NCBI GenBank assembly: GCA_900551395.1
Contig: URVX01000057.1
Coordinates: forward strand, 1-6,890
DNA from: an uncultured Subdoligranulum sp.
Lineage (GTDB): Bacteria > Bacillota > Clostridia > Christensenellales > CAG-314
Direction of reading: 5' to 3'
Length of the DNA stretch: 6,890 bases
Shown piece by piece: positions 1-4,890 of the stretch. Both the position numbers and the translations under genes were made by a program. Each line of letters opens with the position of its first letter. The first letter of the stretch is position 1. Under the pieces are notes generated by a model. The model had not been told where the DNA came from, searched no databases, and saw only the letters and a program-made list of their open reading frames with translations.

Positions 1-501
1 GCTCGCGTATTTAGGAAGCCAAAGACATCGAGTAAAGCGCGTTTCGTCAAGCGTATAGGTCAGAGAGTTTTCGGGGAAAAGTCTGGCGATATACGTCTCC
101 TCAAGCCTTGCCCAAAGCCTGAAAAACTCCGTCAATGCGACCAGCAGCTCGGGCGACTGCGTGCGGAAATTTACCTTAAGCTGTCCCACGTTTCGGTCGG
201 GCGTGCGAAACAGCTCGACTTCATATCGCAATGTGGGGCGGTAGCGGTAAACCAGCGAGCTTTTTACCGACAGAGTGTTGTCATGCAGCTCGTGCGCGGC
301 AGTGAGTCCCGTTTCGTCGAACAGGCTTTCAATGCTTTTGAATATGTCGGTGATATGCCTGTCCGGCGTCACAAAAGAAAGATAATCGGCAAGTATTTCA
401 TTGACCAGCTTGGAGCGGTTAGTGTTTTGCTCCTGCGCAAGTCTGTCGATAGCTTCCACAACCTGCTCCGTCAGCATAAGGCTGTACATTGATTTTTTCA
501 T
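1..501 (-). CDS. Ribbon-helix-helix domain protein with a long uncharacterised C-terminal region (3' end outside window)
   Basis: The frame is open for 167 codons from the ATG at 501 down to the window edge, so the C-terminus is missing. A good Shine-Dalgarno GGAGG lies 5 bases before the ATG, and a promoter precedes it. Residues about 4-38 fit the RHH (CopG/Arc/MetJ) fold: a short strand (MYSLMLTEQ), a helix (VVEAIDRLAQEQ), then NRSKLVNEILADYLS, the usual N/S-R-S-x-L-x-N/R turn and second helix. RHH proteins bind DNA as dimers by inserting the strand into the major groove, and many repress their own promoter. The remaining 125 or more residues are rich in charged and aromatic residues (for example LRYEVELFRTPDRN and FFRLWARLEETYIARLF). 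They have no membrane segment and match no family I recognise; they may bind a ligand or help oligomerise. No toxin gene is visible next to it, and the downstream side lies outside the window. The RHH call is fairly firm; the function beyond DNA binding is unknown. Confidence 0.8.
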   Translation of the reverse strand, partial: MKKSMYSLMLTEQVVEAIDRLAQEQNTNRSKLVNEILADYLSFVTPDRHITDIFKSIESLFDETGLTAAHELHDNTLSVKSSLVYRYRPTLRYEVELFRTPDRNVGQLKVNFRTQSPELLVALTEFFRLWARLEETYIARLFPENSLTYTLDETRFTRCLWLPKYAS

Positions 502-522
502 TTTTACCTCCGATTTGCATAA

Positions 523-550
523 ATTATAGCACGTACGAAAAATTTTGCAA
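523..550 (-). promoter_or_regulatory. Sigma-A promoter for the RHH gene
   Basis: Read on the minus strand, TTGCAA (550-545) is followed after 16 bp by a perfect TATAAT (528-523) with an extended -10 TG one base upstream (TGCTATAAT). Transcription would start near 516, giving a leader of about 15 bases that contains the GGAGG. A CGTACG palindrome lies in the spacer, and an ATAAATTTAT palindrome lies just upstream at 561-570. Either could be an operator, which would fit RHH self-regulation, but that is inference. Confidence 0.7.
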
Positions 551-614
551 GCACTTTTATATAAATTTATTTACAAATTTTAAATCTTTATTCGTCTTCG
601 ACTGTAAAAATAAC

Positions 615-643
615 TTGACACGGTATTTTTTTTAAATTAAAAT
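615..643 (+). promoter_or_regulatory. Sigma-A promoter for the thioesterase gene
   Basis: A perfect -35 TTGACA (615-620) is followed by a 17-bp T/A-rich spacer and TAAAAT (638-643), which matches the -10 consensus at five of six bases. The predicted start near 650 leaves a leader of about 17 bases holding the GAGAGG ribosome binding site at 655-660. This is one of the strongest promoters in the window by consensus and is divergent from the RHH promoter. Confidence 0.75.
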
Positions 644-666
644 AATTTCTGCTTGAGAGGTTGAAA

Positions 667-1077
667 ATGAATATAGAAAAAGGACTTAAAAACACGGAGG
701 AATTTGCCGTCACCGACAATCTCACCGCCGCAAGTTTGGGCAGCGGTCTTTTGCCGGTGCTTTCTACGCCTGCGATGATTGCTTTTATGGAGGGCGTCTG
801 CCAGCATTGCCTTCAGCCTTATCTCGACGATGGTTACGGAACGGTCGGCGTGGAGGTAAACGTCAGGCATTTATCCGCGACTCCTGTAGGCATGCGCGTG
901 AAAACGGAGTGCGAGCTGATTTCCTCCGAAGGCAATATGTACACGTTTGAGGTCAGGGCTTTCGACGAAGCATGTCTGATAGGCGAGGGCACGCACAAGC
1001 GGTGCATCATCAACGACGAAAAGTTTATGAAAAAAACCTTGTCAAAGCTGGAAAAAAATAAGAGCGGCGTCTTTTAA
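667..1077 (+). CDS. FlK-like acyl-CoA thioesterase (hotdog fold)
   Basis: The protein has 136 residues, close to the 139 of fluoroacetyl-CoA thioesterase FlK of Streptomyces cattleya, and has the single-domain hotdog fold of that group. These enzymes hydrolyse short acyl-CoA thioesters in the cytoplasm as dimers. The FlK catalytic residues Thr42, Glu50 and His76 correspond to T34 (LSTPAMIAFME), E42 and H68 (EVNVRHLSATPVG), all with the same offset of 8; FlK Gly69 corresponds to G61 (GTVGVEV). The C-terminal strand GEGTHKRCIIN is also typical. I chose the ATG at 667 because GAGAGG ends 6 bases before it; the in-frame TTG at 661 would abut that site. The gene is monocistronic, with its own promoter and a terminator 11 bp after the stop. 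The family assignment is firm, but the substrate is not known: most FlK-like proteins in Clostridia are unlikely to act on fluoroacetyl-CoA and may be general housekeeping thioesterases. Confidence 0.88.
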   Translation: MNIEKGLKNTEEFAVTDNLTAASLGSGLLPVLSTPAMIAFMEGVCQHCLQPYLDDGYGTVGVEVNVRHLSATPVGMRVKTECELISSEGNMYTFEVRAFDEACLIGEGTHKRCIINDEKFMKKTLSKLEKNKSGVF

Positions 1078-1088
1078 ATCACAGAGAA

Positions 1089-1116
1089 AAAAATCCGGCG
1101 AACCAGCCGGATTTTT
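1089..1116. terminator. Bidirectional intrinsic terminator between convergent genes
   Basis: An 11-bp perfect stem (AAAAATCCGGC at 1089-1099, GCCGGATTTTT at 1106-1116) surrounds a 6-base loop. The plus-strand RNA ends in ATTTTTG. The minus-strand RNA ends in a longer run of Ts followed by CTCT. The hairpin sits between the stop of the thioesterase (1077) and the stop of the convergent membrane-protein gene (1120), so it can serve both. Confidence 0.92.
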
Positions 1117-1119
1117 GTT

Positions 1120-1575
1120 TCAATCGCTTTCGGTATAAATTATGTTTTTGTTCAACTCCTTCAGGCAATCGGAAAACGTTCCGAAGCTTTCGGGAGATAT
1201 ATTTATTTGAGTGACTACGGGCTGCTCCGACTCCCGCTTGGACAAAATGAAAAGTCTGTTGCTTTTTTTGTCCAGCACAATCTGCCTTACGTTTTGCGTA
1301 AGTATTTTTCCGCCCAAAACGTCGAAAAAAAGTATTCTCAGTCGAATTTTACTTGCGTCTGCCGCATAGCTTACGTTTAAGGCGGCAATCATAAACACTA
1401 CAAGCAAAACGGAAAGAACGAGCGTTGTATATTCCAGCCAGAGAGAGGAGGGCTTTAGCCCGAACAGGTTGAACAACCGCGACAAGGTAAAGAATATCAT
1501 AACAGTCCACACGGCAAGCACAATCCATGCCGCGATTTTGAATTTTTTGGGCAAAACGTATCTGAAGCGTTTCAT
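1120..1575 (-). CDS. Small membrane protein with two N-terminal helices and a PH-like cytoplasmic tail
   Basis: The protein has 151 residues from the ATG at 1575. I prefer this start because GGAGA lies 6 bases before it; an upstream in-frame ATG at 1602 falls next to the proposed -10 box and has no ribosome binding site. Residues 1-13 are basic (MKRFRYVLPKKFK). Two hydrophobic segments follow, about 14-35 (AAWIVLAVWTVMIFF) and 46-67 (LVLSVLLVVFMIAAL). By the positive-inside rule both ends are cytoplasmic, with a short external loop. Residues about 75-151 look like a small beta domain ending in a helix: alternating strands (IRLRILFF, GGKILTQNVRQIVLD, RLFILSK, VTQINIS) and then SFGTFSDCLKELN. 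This pattern resembles the PH-like domains found after paired helices in many Bacillota proteins, but I do not recognise a named family. It is monocistronic. No function can be assigned. Confidence 0.75.
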   Translation of the reverse strand: MKRFRYVLPKKFKIAAWIVLAVWTVMIFFTLSRLFNLFGLKPSSLWLEYTTLVLSVLLVVFMIAALNVSYAADASKIRLRILFFDVLGGKILTQNVRQIVLDKKSNRLFILSKRESEQPVVTQINISPESFGTFSDCLKELNKNIIYTESD

Positions 1576-1592
1576 AATATTTCTCCGCGCAC

Positions 1593-1621
1593 ATTTTATC
1601 ATATATCTGCGTGTAATGCAA
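1593..1621 (-). promoter_or_regulatory. Probable promoter of the two-helix membrane protein
   Basis: On the minus strand, TTGCAT (1621-1616) lies 17 bp before TAAAAT (1598-1593), with an extended -10 TGA directly upstream. The start would fall near 1586, so the leader is only about 11 bases and begins at the GGAGA. The -35 is weak (three of six bases). Its -35 box lies only 6 bp from the -35 box of the divergent operon promoter. Confidence 0.5.
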
Positions 1622-1627
1622 TTTAAT

Positions 1628-1656
1628 TTGTATTCTTAAACGGTTTGTGGTATAAT
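1628..1656 (+). promoter_or_regulatory. Promoter of the GNAT-rsmD-coaD-DAHP synthase operon
   Basis: TTGTAT (1628-1633), a 17-bp spacer and a perfect TATAAT (1651-1656) with an extended -10 TG (TGGTATAAT) form a good sigma-A promoter. The predicted start near 1663 leaves a leader of about 14 bases. I see no other convincing promoter up to 4716, so this one probably drives all four genes. Confidence 0.7.
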
Positions 1657-1676
1657 ATTCTCAATCGGTATTTATT

Positions 1677-2657
1677 ATGGACAAAAACCTCGAATTGAGA
1701 CGGCTTTATCAGCAAAGCTTCGATGATTCGGATGCTTTCGTGGATTATTTTTTCGGGAGCATGACTTCACCCGAAAAGGTAGTCAGCTTAAGCCGCGACG
1801 GAAGGACGGTTTCCGCACTGCATTTGCTGGACAGAACAATGTTTTTGAGAGGCGGACTGTTCGACATGCCCTTTGTGGTCGCTGCGGCGACGGTAAAGGA
1901 GCTTCGGGGAATGCGTCTTCTGGAGACGGTTATGCGCTCGGCGTTTGAAAAGCTTTACTCTCAGGGCAAAGCCTTCGTCGCGCTTTATCCGTTCAGCCAT
2001 GCGTACTATCGAAAATACGGCTTTGTGACTTATACAAGAATTTCGCGTAAAACGATAAAATACGAGAGAGACGGGGAAACGGAAATTTTGCCCTGTACCT
2101 CAAAGGAAATGCTGAAAATATACAATCGCTTTTGCGCGGGCAAGCACGGATATATCGTAAGACAGGCCGAAACCTACGACGAGCTGTTGAAAAGGTGGGC
2201 GGTGGACAAGCTTGTTTCCTTTACGGTAAAAAAAGCCAAACGGGAGGCTTACGTCGTTTTTTCGCCTTTTTCGGACGAGGTCGAGGAGGCGTGCGGCGAC
2301 ATAGAGCTGCTTGACGGCGCGGAGGAGCTGGACGGAAAAATTTGTCCCGATTTCGACGGAACTATCGAGGAGTACGCTATGGCGAGGCTGGTCGACGTCA
2401 AGGGCGCGCTGGAGGGCATACGTTACGACGCCGACGGGGAGTTTGCCTTTGTTTTGAAGGATAGCTTTTTCCCGAAAAACGAGGGGGCGTATATGCTGAG
2501 AGTTTCAGGCGGTCGCGGCATGCTGGAAAAAATTTCCGCCGACGCAAAGCTTCGGTGCGTGAGCATCGAACAGCTTACGCTGTGGATTTTCGGACAGGGG
2601 GGCTTGGATTGCCCGCTGCTTGCACGCAAAAAGACCTTTTGCATTGACAAATATTAA
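1677..2657 (+). CDS. Eis-like GNAT family N-acetyltransferase with SCP2-like C-terminal domain
   Basis: The 326-residue protein has the Eis-type layout. Residues 1-135 form a GNAT fold that uses acetyl-CoA: LYQQSFDDSDAFVDYFF near the start, the strand VVAAATVKEL, the CoA-loop RGMRLLE (77-83), and YYRKYGF (110-116), the usual tyrosine-containing acceptor motif. Residues about 136-230 fit the second, degenerate GNAT-like half (ETYDELLKRW). Residues 235-326 start with the hallmark MARLVDVKGALE and fit the SCP2-like domain. Eis of Mycobacterium tuberculosis has about 400 residues, so this is a short member. Eis acetylates several amines of aminoglycosides; other members have unknown substrates, and resistance should not be assumed. 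The start fits the family N-terminus, although no clear Shine-Dalgarno is present in the short leader. In the CoA loop the usual R-G-x-G reads R-G-M-R, so a conserved glycine is replaced. It is first in the operon, 17 bp before rsmD. Confidence 0.85.
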   Translation: MDKNLELRRLYQQSFDDSDAFVDYFFGSMTSPEKVVSLSRDGRTVSALHLLDRTMFLRGGLFDMPFVVAAATVKELRGMRLLETVMRSAFEKLYSQGKAFVALYPFSHAYYRKYGFVTYTRISRKTIKYERDGETEILPCTSKEMLKIYNRFCAGKHGYIVRQAETYDELLKRWAVDKLVSFTVKKAKREAYVVFSPFSDEVEEACGDIELLDGAEELDGKICPDFDGTIEEYAMARLVDVKGALEGIRYDADGEFAFVLKDSFFPKNEGAYMLRVSGGRGMLEKISADAKLRCVSIEQLTLWIFGQGGLDCPLLARKKTFCIDKY

Positions 2658-2674
2658 ATTTTTTCAGAGGTTTT

Positions 2675-3259
2675 ATGAGAATTATTGCAGGAAAATGCAA
2701 GGGGCGCAAGCTGGACGCGCCCCCGACGGATATGCGTCCGACTCTGGACAGGACAAAAGAGACTCTTTTCAATATTTTACAGTTGAAGGTTCCCGACGCC
2801 GCCGTGCTGGATTTGTTTGCCGGCAGCGGTTCTTTGGGGGTGGAGGCGTTCAGCCGCGGAGCCGCCAAGGTCGTGTTTGTCGACGTCGACAGACGCGCGG
2901 CGGAAACGGTGAAAAGCAATTGCAAAAAGGTAGGCTGCGAGGCAGTGGTTTTGACTGCGCATTTCGAAAGCGCATTGGCACAGCTTAAAGAAAAGTTCGA
3001 TTTGATTTTTATCGACCCGCCTTACAAGCTTAATTTTTATTATCGCGCGTTGAAGACTCTTTGCGATTTCGACAGACTCAACGACGGAGCCGTTGCGGTG
3101 TGCGAGCACAGCTCGGAGGACAAGCTGCCCGAGAAAGTAGGCGGATTTTTGAAATACAGGGAGAAGAAAATGGGCAAATGTCAGTTCAGCTTTTATCGTT
3201 TTGAAAGCGGACTGCAAAGTCCGACGGAAGACGGAGAGCAACGGGATAGGGAGGATTAA
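2675..3259 (+). CDS. rsmD: 16S rRNA (guanine(966)-N(2))-methyltransferase RsmD
   Basis: RsmD transfers a methyl group from S-adenosylmethionine to N2 of G966 of 16S rRNA, acting on the assembled or assembling small subunit. The 194-residue protein shows the family signatures in order: MRIIAGKCKGRKLDAP at the N-terminus; RPTLDRTKETLFNIL (21-35); SAM-binding motif I, VLDLFAGSGSLGVEAFSRGA (44-63); the acidic end of the next strand, VVFVDVD; and the catalytic IDPPY (113-117), the N-methylating D/N-P-P-Y motif. The usual length is about 185. The C-terminal tail after SFYRFE is polar and carries, at DNA level, the ribosome binding site of coaD. AGAGG lies 4 bases before the ATG. It follows the acetyltransferase by 17 bp and precedes coaD by 1 bp; rsmD-coaD is a widely conserved pair, which supports both calls. 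Confidence 0.96.
   Translation: MRIIAGKCKGRKLDAPPTDMRPTLDRTKETLFNILQLKVPDAAVLDLFAGSGSLGVEAFSRGAAKVVFVDVDRRAAETVKSNCKKVGCEAVVLTAHFESALAQLKEKFDLIFIDPPYKLNFYYRALKTLCDFDRLNDGAVAVCEHSSEDKLPEKVGGFLKYREKKMGKCQFSFYRFESGLQSPTEDGEQRDRED
3249..3254 (+). promoter_or_regulatory. Ribosome binding site that sets the coaD start
   Basis: GGGAGG lies inside the last codons of rsmD, 6 bases before the ATG at 3261. It decides against an upstream in-frame start at 3201, which would add 20 residues with no match to the PPAT family. The overlap implies translational coupling with rsmD. Confidence 0.85.
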
Positions 3260-3260
3260 A

Positions 3261-3731
3261 ATGAAAGCAGTGTTTATGGGCTCTTTTCAGCCGGTTACAA
3301 ACGGACACGTCGATATAATTACGCGTGCGTCCCGTCTTTGCGACGAGGTTTTCGCGGTGGTGGGGTATAACCCCGAAAAGCCGCTGCTCGTGCCCGTCAG
3401 CGCGCGGGAGCGTTGGCTCAGGCAGGCGGTTAGTCATCTTGCCAATGTCCGGGTTGAAAGCTTTGCCGGCGCTTTGGCGGATTTTTGCGTGCAGGTAGGG
3501 GCGGACTGCATTATCAAATCGGTGAGGAACGCTTCCGATTATGTTTATGAAGCGGACATGGCATACTTCAACAAACGGCTGTGCGGAATAGAAACCTTGC
3601 TTCTTCCCGCAGACGAAAAATATATTCATTTGTCCTCCGGCTTTGTGAGAGAGTTGATAAAATGCAAAAAAGACGTTTCTTTGTACGTTCCGCAGGGGTT
3701 GGCAAAAGAAATTTCAGAGGCGTTCAAATAA
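3261..3731 (+). CDS. coaD: Phosphopantetheine adenylyltransferase (PPAT)
   Basis: PPAT catalyses the penultimate step of coenzyme A synthesis: ATP plus 4'-phosphopantetheine gives dephospho-CoA and pyrophosphate, in the cytoplasm as a hexamer. The protein has 156 residues, typical for the family (about 160). It has the nucleotidyltransferase motif GSFQPVTNGH (7-16; the T/HxGH histidine is H16), K40 (E. coli Lys42), R89 (E. coli Arg91), the SDYVYEADMA segment (92-101) and LSS (124-126), the equivalent of the ISSS motif. VSLYVPQGL near the end is also typical. Several normally fixed positions differ: the Asp of GxFDP is Gln10, the R-G-L-R segment is K86-S-V-R89, and the ISSS end is LSSG. K and V in the second motif occur in Clostridia, but the serine in place of glycine is less usual. 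Catalytic His and most phosphate-binding residues remain, so I expect an active enzyme. It starts 1 bp after rsmD and ends 1 bp before the DAHP synthase gene. Confidence 0.95.
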   Translation: MKAVFMGSFQPVTNGHVDIITRASRLCDEVFAVVGYNPEKPLLVPVSARERWLRQAVSHLANVRVESFAGALADFCVQVGADCIIKSVRNASDYVYEADMAYFNKRLCGIETLLLPADEKYIHLSSGFVRELIKCKKDVSLYVPQGLAKEISEAFK

Positions 3732-3732
3732 A

Positions 3733-4716
3733 ATGCTGACGGTTTTACGTTCCGTTCCTACCGGACGGGAGCTTTGCGACGCGCTTCCGTTGTCCGACGC
3801 CGCAAAAAAAGCAAAAGCGGAAAATGATTTTATACTCAAGGAAATTATTTCGGGAAAAGACAAAAGAAAGCTGGTTGTATGCGGACCTTGCTCGGCGGAC
3901 AATCCGCAGGCGGCTGTAGAATACTGCGTCCGGCTCAAAAGCGTCGCCGACAAGGTAAAAGACAGGCTTTTTTTGACGCCGAGACTTTATATTGCAAAAG
4001 CGAGAACGCGCGGCGAGGATTATCAGGGACTGCTGCTGGATTTAAAGGATGGCTGCTCTCTGTCCGACAATGTGCTTTTGTGCCGCAGGATGTTTACGGA
4101 CGTTTTGGAGCAAACCGGACTTCCGATTGCCGACGAGCTGCTTTTTGCCGAGCAGACCGAGCTTTTCGGCGACCTTGTTTCCTATTATTTTATCGGCGCG
4201 CGGCAGTGCGACAGTCCTTTTTTCAGAGGGCTTGCGTCGGGGCTGGACGTGGCTGTTGGCGTGAAAAACAACTTGGCGGGCAATCTCGAATTGCTTGCGT
4301 ATTCGCTTCGGGCTATTGCAATGGAACGCCGATTTTTTTCCGGAGGGCGCGAGGTGGTGTCCGGCGGCGCGCTGTGTCACGGCGTGCTGAGAGGCTTTTC
4401 CGATTGCGACAACGTCATGCACGCGAACAACGACGATGCTTCCGTAAAAAAGTTTTCACGCATATTGAAAGAAAACAAGCTGAACGAATTTATTATGATT
4501 GACTGCAGTCATGCCAACAGCGGCAAAAATTTCCGTCTGCAAAGGCAGAACGCGGTGAGCGCTTTAAAAAATCCTCTGTGCGGAGGCATTATGCTGGAAA
4601 GCTATCTCGAAGAAGGACGGTGCGACGGGGGGCGTTTCGGCTGCTCCAGAACCGACTCCTGTATGGGGTGGAAGCAGACGGAGGAGCTTTTGTTCGAATT
4701 GTACCGATCGATATGA
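3733..4716 (+). CDS. 3-deoxy-7-phosphoheptulonate (DAHP) synthase, class I (AroF/G/H family)
   Basis: This enzyme condenses phosphoenolpyruvate and erythrose 4-phosphate to DAHP, the first step of the shikimate pathway to aromatic amino acids. The 327-residue protein keeps the four metal ligands known from E. coli AroG: C53 (VVCGPCSADN), H260 (IDCSHANSGK), E289 (MLESYLEEG) and D308 (RTDSCMGW). Substrate-binding residues are also present: R84, K89, R91 and T92 (RLYIAKART; most relatives read KPRT), R157 (IGAR), K178 (VGVKN) and R220 (VLRGF). It is shorter than AroG (350), and the hairpin after F201 is about 6 residues shorter; in AroG this hairpin helps form the phenylalanine feedback site. 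Which of AroF, AroG or AroH it corresponds to cannot be told, so no symbol is given. Its AGAGG lies about 12 bases before the ATG, and translation is probably coupled to coaD, which ends 1 bp before. It is the last gene of the operon, followed by a terminator. Confidence 0.93.
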   Translation: MLTVLRSVPTGRELCDALPLSDAAKKAKAENDFILKEIISGKDKRKLVVCGPCSADNPQAAVEYCVRLKSVADKVKDRLFLTPRLYIAKARTRGEDYQGLLLDLKDGCSLSDNVLLCRRMFTDVLEQTGLPIADELLFAEQTELFGDLVSYYFIGARQCDSPFFRGLASGLDVAVGVKNNLAGNLELLAYSLRAIAMERRFFSGGREVVSGGALCHGVLRGFSDCDNVMHANNDDASVKKFSRILKENKLNEFIMIDCSHANSGKNFRLQRQNAVSALKNPLCGGIMLESYLEEGRCDGGRFGCSRTDSCMGWKQTEELLFELYRSI

Positions 4717-4725
4717 AAATTTTCA

Positions 4726-4757
4726 CGGCGCGGTTGTCAAATCTGCGCCGCTTTTTT
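4726..4757 (+). terminator. Intrinsic terminator of the GNAT-rsmD-coaD-DAHP synthase operon
   Basis: CGGCGC (4726-4731) pairs with GCGCCG (4745-4750). The stem can be extended inward by a G-U and a G-C pair, leaving a 9-base loop. A CTTTTTT tract follows directly (4751-4757). It starts 9 bp after the stop codon of the DAHP synthase gene. Confidence 0.85.
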
Positions 4758-4790
4758 ATCTCGATTGCAGGAAAAAACGATTTATATTTA

Positions 4791-4819
4791 TTGCAAACGC
4801 AAGGATAAAGTATTATAAT
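4791..4819 (+). promoter_or_regulatory. Sigma-A promoter of the MATE gene
   Basis: TTGCAA (4791-4796) and a perfect TATAAT (4814-4819) are separated by 17 bp. The start should fall near 4826, giving a leader of about 65 bases, longer than those of the other genes in this window. Confidence 0.75.
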
Positions 4820-4836
4820 TTATCGGTTAAAACAAA

Positions 4837-4863
4837 TTGCCGCTTTTTGCCGAAAAAAAGGCA
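4837..4863 (+). other. Direct repeat and hairpin in the leader of the MATE gene
   Basis: TTGCCG occurs twice, at 4837-4842 and 4847-4852, exactly 10 bp apart, so both copies face the same side of the helix. The same stretch can fold as RNA: TGCC (4838-4841) with GGCA (4860-4863), and inside it TTTTT (4844-4848) with the A-run at 4853-4859 around a GCCG loop. No U-tract follows, so it is not a simple terminator. An operator or an RNA element affecting translation are both possible; neither is shown. Confidence 0.35.
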
Positions 4864-4890
4864 GTGAACGGTTAATGTTGAGGTTTGCAG

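Noticed and set aside
283..492. Plus-strand open frame of 69 codons opposite the RHH gene
   Set aside because: It has no ribosome binding site and lies antisense to a better-supported frame with promoter, GGAGG and a recognisable RHH domain.
661..666. TTG start for the thioesterase, two codons upstream of the ATG
   Set aside because: The GAGAGG site ends at 660, leaving no spacer; the ATG at 667 has a normal 6-base spacer.
1576..1602. Upstream ATG at 1602 extending the membrane protein by 9 residues
   Set aside because: It sits next to the proposed -10 box and would lie upstream of the transcript start; GGAGA fits the ATG at 1575.
2644..2649. Perfect TTGACA just before rsmD, as an internal promoter
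   Set aside because: It lies in the last codons of the acetyltransferase gene and no -10-like sequence is found 16-18 bp downstream (GAGGTT at that place).
2575..3241. Long minus-strand frames opposite rsmD
   Set aside because: They lie antisense to a clearly recognised gene, have no ribosome binding sites and show arginine- and histidine-rich, low-sense composition.
3201..3260. Upstream start adding 20 residues to CoaD
   Set aside because: The added residues do not match the family, which starts at the M-K-A-V-F-M-G-S-F stretch, and the GGGAGG fits the ATG at 3261.
3879..4502. 207-codon plus-strand frame within the DAHP synthase gene
   Set aside because: It is an out-of-frame shadow with arginine-rich composition; the overlapping frame has all DAHP synthase catalytic residues.
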